DNA from: Oasisia sp. SBJ-2009 | Lineage: Eukaryota; Annelida; Polychaeta; Sabellida; Siboglinidae | Direction: 5' to 3' | DNA: 64,000 nt | NCBI GenBank assembly: GCA_964017155.1 | Contig: OZ024865.1 | Coordinates: forward strand, 38,779,926-38,843,925 | Shown here: piece by piece, positions 36,662 through 49,166 of the stretch | How positions within the stretch are numbered: the first letter of the stretch is position 1 | How the letters are laid out: every line of letters starts with the position of its first letter | Notes under the pieces: generated by a model | Databases searched by the model: none | Seen by the model: only the letters and a program-made list of their open reading frames with translations | Told to the model about the DNA's origin: nothing | Made by a program: the position numbers and the translations under genes

Positions 36662-37965
36662 ATATATCTATATCCAGTGAAGTTATTTATTTGATAGAAT
36701 GGCTTTAAAACGTCCGTTATACGTTATATCATATGATACATTAAACATGCGTAACTATAATTATTAATTATGATCTATGCAGATTCATGGATAGTTATTT
36801 CTACAATGGAAGATGTGACACCAAGATCGTGCACACATCGCCGACGTTTTGTCCTTCAAGTGCGACGTGTATTACACAAAGACAAGGGTTGTGGCTTTGT
36901 ATGCCGGAAATAGCTTCTCCGTTCGTGTCGAAAGTGCAGACAGCTATGATAATAAGGAGGTGGCAACTTGCTAACCACTCATGTACAAATGCATGTAGAA
37001 CCACCTAACGTCAATCTTGCCAAAAGTACCTTCAACCTAACCCTCACGCTAACCTAAACCTTATTCCAGATAAGAACAACCAAAAATGGGCATCTGTACG
37101 TGAGATAGCATGCCTTATCTGATTAATAAAACGAGTCCGCCAGATGGAGACTTTGTCAGACTTAGCCGGTAGGACGTCACATCTATACTTTTGTTGTGTG
37201 AAGTGTACACACAAATCGTACCAAATACTACGCATTGAAATACTCTCAGTAACCTGAGTGTTGTTCCAGTCGCCACTAAGAACCGAATATAGGTTCTACT
37301 ACGTCAACGCAGTATAAGAGGACATATACGACGTTGCTGCAAACTCCGGAGGGGGGGGGGGGCACATGGGCCATATTGGGGCAGGGAAAGAATGTTCACC
37401 AATGTGTACGGAAGGGGTGACAACTTATAGTGTAATTGTTTTTGTTTTTTAAGTGGAACTGGTGATATGATTAGCTGAAATTTAGGTTTTTGGAGAGTAA
37501 AAATATTTATAAAAAAACTCTGACCGTCGCAAAATATGTTTTCAATAGGGCCTGTAACTGGGTCACGATACATGGTGAGACTCAGCGCGACTGGAACCGA
37601 TTGTGGACTGGACACATGAATAATGTTCTAACGATGGATGACAGTTGTAACTTCCGACTGATGAATACTAGGAAAATCAGGTCATAAATATCTTGTGTTA
37701 TATCTTTCTTATTTAAAATGTCCGATTTAATATTGACTTTACCACATTATCATAGACATAAAAATTATACCGATTTACGTAGTGCAGATAATAGACACAC
37801 TTTTAGACCGTATGTGTCTTCGTCACTGCCATGGTGCATGTCGTCCTCCATGGTTCTTTTACTTCTCAAACTCAGAACGGATTCTCTGCTATTTCATTTT
37901 ATATTTCGGAACTCCTGATTTACTAGCAGGTAGGGTGTCAGCTACCCCCTGTTCCTGCGCCAATG
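36662..37965. other. Intergenic, no gene recognised
   Basis: Holds a run of about 14 G at 37350 and no supported gene. Confidence 0.5.
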
Positions 37966-38589
37966 GTCTATAGTGGGGCGGATATGTGGACAATATCAGA
38001 GGGATTGTGGGTTTGGTGGTAAAAGCACCAACATTGGCATAGTTGATGTTAAAGAGGTATTAAGCGATTTTAGATATAGTGCCAAGCTCAATTTTCCCCT
38101 GGTGTCCATACAATTACCAAATCCAAGATGGCCACCAATCGAAGTTTGAAAATTTAGAAAAGGCTTTATCTTCATTAATAATTGACATAAAAAGATGAAT
38201 GAAGTGTCTATTTCTATGTTTTCAGGTATGGGGATTCCAACGGAACCATCATTTGAATGGTAAAATGTAAAACAATTAACATTTACAAGACATTTGTGTA
38301 AAATATGATCGTAAAAAGGCAAAACGACAAGAAAATTTGGGTGCAATAAATTGATTTTGTTTTAATTGCCAATCATGTTGGTACAATAGCATGGAATCAT
38401 ATTTTCAACTGTTCATACATATTTATATTGAACATAATTCAAAACGTTAGCATCGATATTCAATAATGATAATTGCTGTCATTGTATACAGCTTGACAAG
38501 ATGAAACAAAAATAAATAAATAAAAGTTGAACATGAGACTGGACTTATCACTTTGGCAAAAAAGCAACAATACAAAATAACACAAATAT

Positions 38590-39222
38590 ACAACTGAGTG
38601 ACATAATTAATACTGCCATCACTCCTGTATTATTACAACATTATCCAATTGAAGCCTTCACACTTTACACAATGCCATACAATGACTGACAAACTGATAT
38701 AAAATGGACTAGAAACATTAACAAACAAATTTGCTAATTCCAAACGCATACATTTGTGAACAAAAACAATAAATCTGATAGACACTGAACTGCTGCTCGA
38801 CATCACATCTTAATAGTGATCACTGTGTTCACAGTTGCCGAATACGCAAGTGCTGCTAGACATCCCATCTTAAACAAAATGGTGAACATACACAGACTCG
38901 ACTCACTGCTAAAAGCCACCAATACAAATATAAAAAACCTAACATATATATAATATACAACTGAGTGACATAATTAATACTACACAAAGTACCATCATTC
39001 GTGTATGATTACTATGTTATCTAATTGAAGCCTTCACAGTTGGCAAATGTGATACAATGGCAGATATATCGATGTAAAATGGACTAGAAACATTAACAAA
39101 ACAATTTGGTAATTCCAAACACATACAGTTCTGAACAAAAGAATAACTCTGATAGACACTGAACAGCTGCTAGACAGTAGACATCACATCTTAATAGTGA
39201 TCACTGTGTTCACAGTTGCCAC
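38590..39222. repeat. Internal direct duplication in element B
   Basis: 38590-38850 and 38955-39222 share GAGTGACATAATTAATACT, AAAATGGACTAGAAACATTA and CATCTTAATAGTGATCACTG. The second unit contains the end of the coding region (stop near 39193), so the duplication copied the coding end and 3' UTR. Confidence 0.85.
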
Positions 39223-41275
39223 AGCAGTGGCACAGTGACGTGCACTTCAGATTAGCTTTAACATAATATTTGCACAGCCCTCTGCATCCCTTCTTACAGC
39301 CGCATCTTAACAACTCTGAGCAGGACACGGCCGCTTCTGGGAGTAACGTCCACATCGGTTCCCATCCTCGCGTCGGATTCTTGCTCCATCCCCAGGACTC
39401 TGGAGAAGGAAGATCTGGATCTCGGACCTGGGCCTGACCCCATACACGGCCACCCTGGTATGTTGCTCGTCTTGCATGCTGCAGCAGTGCAGCTCTGGTT
39501 GGTGGAATGGCGTCGATAGGTCTGGCTTTTAACGTGAACATGTGCTTCCTGGCTGAGTCCACAGTAGTTTCGTCACTCCCCATACATAAGCACCACGTAT
39601 GACTCGAGTACAGACATGCAGACATTGTCCAAACTTGTCGGTCGTGTGACAAGTCTAGCGAAGATTTCCGTTGCAGCATTGAATGACCTCCACGTGTCAA
39701 AGGCTGACTTTTTGCCTTTCCCAGCAAACGACGAGACTGTGTCACAACCGGTGAAGGCGTGGAACATGTGAAGAGCTTGTGCTTTCTCTGCACCCAAAGA
39801 GGTGGCAATTTCATGAGCTGGTATGTACCTCATGTGTTTATCCGTTCCAAACGCTTTGCACAGCTGTGTGTTCTCCATTGACACAACAGTGGAGACAGCC
39901 AGGACGGCAACGTCTGTATCTACTGTTGCCGATGACCTTTTTCGGCCGCATCCTTAGCGTGCAGGAACATGCGCGTATCCGCTTCTTCGTGAGAGCATGG
40001 TGCCAAGGCCGAGACATCTTGATGGACACGTGAGCACAGCGCATGCTTCCCACAGGTTGAGAAGACTTCTTTCTCTGTAGACAGATTTTCCACGACTTCA
40101 TGTGCTAGGAAGTTGAATAGTTCTGTCTTGTTCTCGTCCACTCGCAGGAACTCCAGCCAGTTTCCCGGGATGGGGTTGGCTGCTGCAACACGTCGTCTGA
40201 CGCCCTTTCCACGATTTTCTCTTGCTGTGGACTTCAGGCTATCTTGTGTGTAGACATCCCAGATGATGTCCACCCTTGTGACTCTAGCCAACTGTGCTTT
40301 GTTGTATGGCAGGAACACTAACATGGCATAGTCTTGGAAGGTTTTCGCTCCAACTGGCTTCAGCATGTTGATGATAGCAGCTCCATCCAGTATGATGACG
40401 TCGATGACTGGAGCTTCGCCTTTGGATGTGCACAGCTTCTCCAGGCAATCTGTGAGATCTGCCTTTGTACCGAACCGCAATTTTCCCAGTTGCGACAAGG
40501 ATGGTGGGTATGCATGATTTTCATGCTTGAAGAAATTGTCCAAGTCTCCGTCTCGAGTCTGGCACGCGATGTACAGCCTGGAAAATAGTGCACAGTCGCT
40601 CTTGAGGGATGTTATCATGTGTGTAGCTTTGGATGATTTCCTTTTGGATGGACTGTTGAACAGTGGCATACTGTTCTTAGAGATGGTGTCTGATACAGGT
40701 GATGTACACTCAACCAACCGATCCGTTACAAAGCTGTCATACTGATCATGCCCATTCTTCTCTATCCCTCGCACAGATCTGCGATGTCTCTGGTATCCAA
40801 AACCAGAAGATCTCCACTCTCCAGACTTGTAGGGCCTATAGCCATTGTGTGTTCGTGGTGCCTGCCGTTGTCCCTGCCAGTGTGGTTATCCAGGCATGCT
40901 GTTTCAAAGCCGTCGATGGTCCTCGCAATTTCTGGTCCAGCTACCATCCATCGCAGTAGAGCTCTAAGGTTTTGCGTCAAGCCGATGGCTCCACCATCAC
41001 CTTTGACGACTGCGTTGTTTTGCTCATGCGCGTGGTCGATAGCTATGGCTGAGAAGGGACGGGTCGACTTGTGCACTACGAAGCTGCCTCGGTCAAACTA
41101 TTTCGCTACATCAGGGAGTCTTTCGTGCAGTGTTGTCATATCACGTATATGTACCAGAACCCAGCGAGAATAGTGTGTGTGGTTCAGGGCAAAAGAACCA
41201 TGGAGCTAGTGCTCTCAATGCAGTGATGTAGAGTGGGAAGTTTCCTTCACGAATTGATCGCACAAAGACCAGCAT
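39191..41275 (-). pseudogene. Element B protein: FEN1/XPG-like nuclease part plus Cys-rich tail; broken
   Basis: In order on the minus strand. 41275-41098 has a HYSRW module matching NYARW in element A, with a frameshift near 41192 and a stop at 41100-41098. Next come RPFSAIAIDHAHEQNNAVVK and GDGGAIGLTQN (to 40762), then a frame change and RDGDLDNFFKHENHAYPPSL, VIILDGAAIINML, FQDYAMLVFLP and SHEEADTRMFLHA. A frameshift near 39921 leads to VDTDVAVLAV and FHAFTGCDTVSSF, and another near 39575 to ARPIDAIPPTRAALLQHARR, ATYQGGRVW and a Cys-rich CGCKKGCRGLCKYY tail. The acidic positions (LDG, EEAD, DTD, GCDT) have the order of FEN1/XPG-type active-site acids, so a structure-specific nuclease fold is inferred. 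Multiple lesions make it inactive. It has no N-terminal zinc modules. Confidence 0.8.
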
Positions 41276-41603
41276 AAGACATTCGAAGTGCACCCATTTT
41301 AACATCAATATCATCATAATAAAAATTATGAATTTAAATGCATTGTATCGAAAATAGGTGGTGGCATTTGATTCCTTATGTCAGAAAACATACACAACGA
41401 CACTTCATTCATGTTTATACGATATTTATTCAGGAAGATATGACGATAATTAGAATTTCGCGACTCGGATGGCGGCCATCTTGGATTTTTCAAATTTTAG
41501 GGCCCCATGGGGAAAATTTACCTTCTTAGCATCAACTATGCCAATTTTGGTGCTTTTACCACCAAACCCACAATCAAATCACATATCTGCCCCAATACTA
41601 AGC

Positions 41604-42768
41604 GCCCCCAGTGTTTTGAGACGCTTGTGTGTGGGTGTGTATGTGTGGGGCGTGCGTGTGTGTGTGTGTGCGTGTGTGCGTGTGTTATTGACAAACTGTG
41701 GCTGCATGCCTTCTGGGAGGGGGTGGTGTGGGACAGAACCACAAGTCTGCCCCCACCGAAATTGCAGGGTCTGGCAGCTTCTCTTGCATTCCTGCGCCCT
41801 CATCCATGGTCCCTATTGCTGCTTCCCCAACTCTCTGGTAATCCTACCCTGCCTACTCTCTCTTGGCACGCGGTATATTCTTTGAGGACTGTGGTAGAAA
41901 TGTTGCGCACAGTGCCGCCGATTCACCTAGCGGAATCATGGCTGGAGTGGAGCATTTCGGGATATGGTAAAACATCGAAACAGAGGTTATGCTAAGATGG
42001 CGGCCCCAATATGGCAACAACAGTGAAATCCCTAGTTCGCTCGTTTCTTAGACCCGCATGGCCGCACCTTCAATGATCGCGTAACTAGGTATTCCATACG
42101 TAGAATAACACCAACAATGGCATACATTTTAAATTATCCATTTTTATTACATACAATTTACATCAATTTTTTAAACCTCAATTAATTACTTAATTACTAA
42201 CGTCCAATAATGATTACTAATGTCACAGTCCACACAAGCTTCGTCAACTTGACCGCGTCCGAAAATCCCGTCCCATTCCGTCGAAGTTCGCCACTGATGT
42301 CGTCAATGCGAAACATTGGAGTGAAGATCGATGCTGTCGGTCAATGATATGTCTTGTGTCTTCGGGCGATTCGGGCCAATTACTGTTCTGCAGGTCTTCG
42401 CTTCCGAAACAAGACGTCCCGAGTGAAAGTCCAGTCGTGAAACGTTCGAGAAACACGTCCACGTTCTTCTATGTCGTACGTAAAACTGGTCGTTAGGCAG
42501 AAACAATGAATGTCACGTGTTGAGAATCCCGCACCACATGTGGTCAAATTTATATAATACAAAAAAAAACGAGGATGCACAATTACGTGATTAGTACCTA
42601 CTCATTTACTTCTGTTTAACGAACACTTTCGACAAATACGACGAGTCAAACCCGAAGAGATATTAACAGTAACATGTTTAAAAAAAGAACGTAAAGTGCA
42701 ACCGTCGCAATGACGTCATAGCTATTTGTGTGTTGTCAGTTAATAAGTTCTGTGCACATGGATACGCA
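41604..42768. other. Intergenic, GT-rich start; no gene recognised
   Basis: 41625-41690 is (GT)n with GCGTG variants. The remainder has no supported gene. Confidence 0.5.
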
Positions 42769-42937
42769 CGCACTCACTCACTCACTCACTCACTCACTCA
42801 CTCACTCACTCACTCACTCACTCACTCACTCACTCACTCACTCACTCACTCACTCACTCACTCACTCACTCACTCACTCACTCACTCACTCACTCACTCA
42901 CTCACACACTCACTCACTCACTCACTCACATATATAC

Positions 42938-42993
<56 letters not shown>
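42769..42993. repeat. (ACTC)n microsatellite followed by (TA)n
   Basis: About 155 bp of CTCA tandem repeats, then a TATACATATACATATA transition into TA repeats. The apparent Ser-Leu-Thr-His frames are artefacts. Confidence 0.95.
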
Positions 42994-42994
<1 letters not shown>

Positions 42995-43084
42995 CGCGAT
43001 ATGTACATATTGAACGTTGCAGTTACTTCTTTCTACATTCTGCAACTTGCCGCATATACAGTAGTCCCCTTCGAACGCTGATGT

Positions 43085-43575
<491 letters not shown>

Positions 43576-43579
43576 CTGC

Positions 43580-43845
43580 GCTGATCGAAGCGACATCGGT
43601 CGCTGGCACTCCCGTACATGTTGCGTAATTTTGTACCGGGCGACGTTCGTGGGGCGTGGCACGCGTGGCTGTCCGTCGAACGATCATGGCATGTGACGAA
43701 TATGTTGTCAAAGTCAAACTCGAAAGCAGCGCATTTAACATGTTCTAAGCTGATGCAGTTCTAAGTATTGGTGTAATTGGAAAGAAATGATCTTACTAAT
43801 AACATTGAAAGTCGTCGAAATGGCATCGATTGATGGCTTGTCTCT
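43580..43845. other. Unassigned sequence
   Basis: GC-richer than its surroundings at 43570-43690, with no recognised frame. Confidence 0.4.
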
Positions 43846-43849
43846 TCAA

Positions 43850-44345
43850 ATAGATTACCCGGACGTGAACCAGCATCATGACATTTAAGGTGGGTAAAGA
43901 CGGAACAGAACTAGATGCTCTTTGAGGTGTATACCCAGCCAATACACTGCTAAGAAGTTCCACATGGCGTTATGCTCTTTAATTAATTGCAGAACGTTTT
44001 TGGACAAATAGAGATTCTATTTTAGTTCTAATATCTACAACATTAAGACCTCCGTTCGCAAATGTGTTTAATAGTGATTTTCTTTTCAAAGCTTCGGGAT
44101 TACTGTTCAAAAGAAATGGAAATGCCAATTTTTCACCACCTTGTTTGGTACTGAGTTAAGACTCCCTATGTGCCAAATGGAGATGCACAGCACAGATTGC
44201 ATGGCGAACCTTTTCCCCTAAATGATAATTCAATCCTGCTATATAGTTCACATATTTTTCGAAATTAGAAATAACTTTTCCCGAAGTCTTTTTATCGGCT
44301 TCTTTTGTACCTGTGTAAACGCCGTATGTTTTGGGGGAAATCACT
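43850..44345 (-). mobile_element. LINE fragment, L1/Tx1-like C-terminal region
   Basis: Minus-strand pieces read VISPKTYGVYTGTKE and, in a neighbouring frame, NPEALKRKSLLNTFANGGLN then VVDIRTKIESL. The GGLNVVDI context resembles the region after the reverse-transcriptase domain in L1/Tx1-type LINEs. Several stops. Confidence 0.5.
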
Positions 44346-44364
44346 AGTCCATTTTTGACCATCA

Positions 44365-44612
44365 GGTAAGAGGACCCGGGTTCGAATCCTGTGCTGCGGT
44401 GTTAAAACCTTGGGCAATTTATTTCATTCTACATTGCTCCCGTTCACTCAGCTGTATAAATGAGTACCTGGCAAGTAACAAATGATTGATTTGTGTGCGA
44501 GTAGCCTTCGTGCATGATTTGCAGCATATGGCTGCATGCTTCCCGGAGATGGTGTCTGATTTAATAGGCTGTCAGGGAAGTAAAGTGTAAAGCGCTTTGA
44601 GCAATCCTTGTC
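44365..44612 (+). mobile_element. tRNA-derived SINE, truncated at both ends
   Basis: Begins at the box B part (AGGACCCGGGTTCGAATCCT) and carries the shared body and AAAGCGCTTTGAGCAATCC. The box A half and the final tail are missing. Confidence 0.88.
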
Positions 44613-44996
44613 TAAATTCAAGCTGTTCTTCACCGATTTACACTTACACTATTGCTCTTATTCTGCAATCCAGATTCTTTCCAGCGACTTATGGCTTAGC
44701 AACGTAGTGCCTCAATGTTTTCCCGGATCATGCACATCTCCCTTTCTTTTCTATATTCGGACACTTAGCCCCATTCTTTATTCCTCTGTGAACTTCCCGT
44801 CTCTCTTGCAGGTGTTCAGTAATTTTTGTTGTCGATCATCTTCCAACTCGCTCAGCCACCGCACCGCCACCGCCAGCATCTCTACTCGCACTTCACCAAT
44901 GCTTGTTTATTTTTCAAAACAAGCCTTCACGATAAACCGTACGGATTGCCCGGCTGTGACAAGTTTCATTAAGCTTACATTACTTTCCACCACTGT
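44613..44996. other. Unassigned sequence
   Basis: An open frame from 44608 runs through here into the GT repeat, but it shows no recognisable domain and I do not call it a gene. Confidence 0.4.
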
Positions 44997-45302
44997 GTGC
45001 GTGTGCGTGTGCGTGTGCGTGTGCGTGTGGGTGTGCGTGTGTACGTGCGCGTGTGCACGGGTGACCGGGGATGTGGGTGTATGTATGTGGGCGTGTGCGC
45101 GCGCGCGTGTGTATGTGGATGTGTGTGCATGGGTGTATGCGTGTGGGTGTATGCGTGTGTTTGCGTGCGCGTGTGCTCGGGTGTCCGGGGATGAGTGTGT
45201 GGGTGTGCGTGTGTGCGCGCGTGTGTATGTGGGTTTGTGTGCATGAGTGTATGCGTGTGGGTGTTTAGGAGTGCGTGCGTGCGTGCGTGCGTGTGTGCGT
45301 GT

Positions 45303-45355
<53 letters not shown>
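44997..45355. repeat. (GT)n/(GTGCGT)n microsatellite tract
   Basis: About 360 bp of GTGTGC, GCGTGT and GTGTGGGT variants ending in about 50 bp of pure GT. All reading frames here are repeat artefacts. The purine-pyrimidine alternation favours Z-DNA. Confidence 0.95.
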
Positions 45356-48300
45356 GTATTTACATTCATTGCTTACTCTTATTAGAAAACCTACCCAGCA
45401 TCGATTATCTGGTTCTGTTTTACATTTTACCCCAATAGTAAATACAAATATTGGAAGTAGGTGTTTTTTCTGTGTCTGTATTACTCTTTGGAATATAGGT
45501 CTATGATTCCATCGATCTAGTGTTAGATCAGACGCAGACTGAAACATTATGCGATTTTTAACTATTTAAAATATCTTGCTTTTACGTTTTTGAATTAGTA
45601 ATGGTTTATTAAAATAGATAAAACCCAGAATAATATACTAAACCGTTACGTTGCGGTTTGTGTACGTGACAATCAATTGCTGCACGTGACCTTCGTCAAG
45701 CATAACCTTTGCCAACAGTATTTATAATGGTAACGTATGAGCGGCATCATATCTGCTATATCAGATCAAACTGACCCCATCTATTATGGACACACCGGTG
45801 ATAGCCAAGAGGTTACGTGACGTGATAACGTTAGAGTACGCTGCGCACACATTTGATGATTGTTGGAAGTTATCTTTAGATATACTATATTTTTGTTCTA
45901 AAAGCAGTAAGAAACTTGATTTAATCAGTAATGTATATGATAATATAAAGTCTTCATCGGAAGGAGGGTGCCGATTAATACAAAAAGAAATGTGACGATG
46001 ACAACATATATCCATACAACACAATCTCTTACACATAAAAGCACGCTCTCTTTTTTCTTCCGTTAATCTCTCCCCTCAGTATCTCCTGTCTCCCTCTCCT
46101 TCCTTCACACCTCTCCTTCCCTCCCTCCACCCCCTCACTGCATCATCAGAATAATGTTTGTTTGTGCTAATATCACTCATCTATCTAATCCTGTATATAG
46201 AATACCATTATAAAGAAGAAGTGCATTGGTGATTTGGCGCAGCAGCACCTCGACTGTCGATTGAATTACCTGTGAACATTCTTGCATCCGGGACATTATG
46301 TATGTTTAGAAAGTGTTTAAAAAAATATCTCTTTATTAAACATTTCAATTAATTCAAATTGTTTTGAAATGACGGACATTGCTTTATAATTTCTTTTTAG
46401 TGTCATACACGTTTCAATCAATGTTTATGTTTTAGATTAATTTATAGATTTATATAAATATATATTTACGTACACAGTTTTAGTAAAGGTTTTAATTTTA
46501 ATTTGATATATATAATTAACATACCAAGTTTTAGTACTATACATATTAAAAGCAGTGCTTAATTTATTTTTAATTAATTTATATAAATTACATACAAAGA
46601 GGTTTACTAGTACATCTTAAAACCAAAACAATTATTAATTTATATAATTTACATTTCTATTTATTAATATACATTCAGTATATTTCTTGTGCAGCGCATC
46701 GATCCGCTATGCGGGAATTAGCGCTACATAAACACTTTATTATTATTCTTATTATTTAAACCGTCCAGTGTCCATTTTTAGCAAATAGATGAATGAAATG
46801 CAGAAATGAGTAGCGCTGCAATCCTTTTTCGTTCTGATGCACAATGTGTCAGAGTGAACAAGTTTGTGAGGTTGTCTCAATTTATCTGTCTCCCTTCTGA
46901 TTTACCTCTCCCCATCCCTTCCTTTAAAAATACTCAACATTTTCTCCCTTCCTCCCTGCTTGGCGGCCTCTCGCCCACTCCTTCTCCCACTCCCTCACTT
47001 TCTTTATCCTCTACTATTTCCCTTCTCACTGTCCCTCTACACCCCTCTTCCTCCATACTTTCATCCACCAATCCTTTTCAACCCTCCGGTCATTCTAATT
47101 AAGTCGCAATTCGGTACGGTCATGGGTAATTGCACATTCGACAAGAAGAGCGAAGCTACTTGTGCTATTCAAGGCAACCTTGTTTTGTCCGTGTGTAATA
47201 CCTGTCATGTTTCATTGTCAGCTTAACAAGGACAATGCAATGCTTCACTACCGTGGACATTCTTAGACTGACGTGCGGCCTCCGACAATGGTATGTTCTT
47301 GGTCCCGCGCAAGAACGCACTGATTGACAACGTGTAATTAGCAGCCTCTTTCGCGTTGAACATGACAGCTGCTACAAACAAATGACTTAAGCGTTCGATC
47401 GAAAGCATGGATTTGTCGATATGCAGTTGTATTCGAAATGCAGTTCTCCCGGTTTTCAGTACAAGACCAACTTCACGTGTTTATGGATGTTTCGTGTGCG
47501 GTCGGATGCAGCGTATCGCATGCTATTCGGCAAACAATACACATTCGACGCTCTACGTGGTTTGACAGTTGGTCTCGAATGATCGAGCTGCAAATGTTGC
47601 AGTTTGGCAGTCATCAGACATTGGGATATACAACTAGACGCCAAAAAAGAGAGCAACGATTGCTACAGACAATTGATTTAAGGTAGGTTATGTGTGTAAT
47701 GTTGTTGTGTTATTTAGAACGGCAACTGTTGGTAGTACACTACATATATTGCCATGTGGTACAGTGTCGACATTCTGTATTGCTAAATTGCATAGTCAAA
47801 CCTGCAAGGCATTACGGAAGACAAACATTATCATCATTATGCATAACTGTTAGCGTCGTTCTACTGTGAATATAATTACACAGATAATCCATTTCTCATT
47901 AATCAAAACATTATTTGGCAACATATTTGATATGTAATGAATGGATCCACTTGCTGATTTGCGTCGACATAAATCGTAGGTAAGCATTGTATTTATTTAT
48001 TCAATAAAATAACAAATAACTAATATTTTAATCCACCTCGGTTTATTATCTTAAATTATGAATTCTCGTATATCAATGAGAGCTATATTATTCACTGTAG
48101 GATGTCCTGTATTATGTATCAGCGTTTAAAAATAATGTCTTGTTTAATTTTATAAAGGAAAAAACGACGGCGATGTGTGCGCCATATTGTTGCCAAACTT
48201 CCGCTTCCGAACCATGAATCTGCATAAGGCAACATTAATAATTATAGTTATGCATGTTAACATGTTTGATGTATGACATGATATAGCATGACATATAAGC

Positions 48301-49160
48301 GAAGTTTTAATGTAATGCTAGAACATAAATAACGTCATATAAATCAGCTTACGTGTCTTACAAATTGACACCACAATTTCGCCAGCTAAGGCTAGACATT
48401 GCTTTATAAGCAAATAAAATGGCTACCTTCATTGCAACTGAGTGTTACGACCGCACGTGGCGGAAGGGGATACCAGTGACGCTCATCCTATGGAGGTCAC
48501 AACCGGTCTGGCGAACCGGGGTTTGGGCCAGGTATTTCCCTCCCATAGTAACACTTCCGGCGGAAGTCGGTCAGTTGTGAGGGAGTAAGGATTGTGACCA
48601 ACCGTGCCAGGGAACGTTATGAGGAGCAACCGATTAGGTATCTCTGGCCGAACTAGTTACATTAGATTGTACTACAGGCTATGTACCAAGTGTCTCCCAC
48701 TTCCTCATTCCCTCATTTTTTGTCTTTTTCAAAGTTTTTCTTTAAAACAGTAAATGTGTGACATTGACATTGACTGTTATTTTTAAGGTATTAAGAAAAA
48801 TATGAATTTAACTAAATTCAAGGCTTTTCATGTTTGACTTTAAAACACATTTTGTTTTGTTTTAATCGTACACAACATCTCAGCTTCACGACAAACTTTA
48901 GTAATTTTTTTGCACGTACGGGAAACTATATTATTGAAAGTTACACAAATGCTGGAACTATTTTAAATTGTGAAAGAAGTAATAGCATTAAATTAAATCA
49001 TAACTATTGCAATAATTTTTACTATTTAAATATATTGCTACGTCTTTTAATCGTGAATAAATAATGCAACTATGATATGTTAACAATAATACGTTCAATA
49101 CATTCATAATTGTTAGACACACATAGACAAATAGACTGCACATACACACGGTCCCACACC
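45356..49160. other. Intergenic, no gene recognised
   Basis: AT-rich. A retroposon-type tail (GCAGCGCATCGATCC...GCGCTACATAAACACTTTATTATTATTC) lies at 46690-46750. A pyrimidine-rich stretch lies at 46050-46130 and 46890-47090, and a GC-richer island of unknown nature at 48440-48660. Short frames at 45786-45995 and 47438-47686 show no domain. Confidence 0.45.
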
Positions 49161-49166
49161 TAACGA

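Larger units (their letters stand above)
37972..41603. mobile_element. Long-TIR element B carrying the C-terminal half of the element protein
   Basis: Inverted arms at about 37972-38270 and 41341-41603 share GGATATGTG/GCAGATATGTG, GATTGTGGGTTTGGTGGTAA, AAGCACCAA, TTGGCATAGTTGATG, AAATCCAAGATGGCC, GATGAATGAAGTGTC and TATGTTTTC. The inner part of the arms (AATCCAAGATGGCCGCCA ... ATGAATGAAGTGT ... GGAATC) also matches the arms of element A, so the two are related families. The reading frames run on the minus strand. Confidence 0.85.

Noticed and set aside
37345..37365. G-quadruplex regulatory element at the poly-G run
   Set aside because: It is a homopolymer run of about 14 G with no neighbouring gene; it may also vary by sequencing error.
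44608..45547. Open frames of 190-212 codons around the GT repeat
   Set aside because: Mostly Cys-Val or His-Thr translations of (GT)n; the non-repeat part has no domain.
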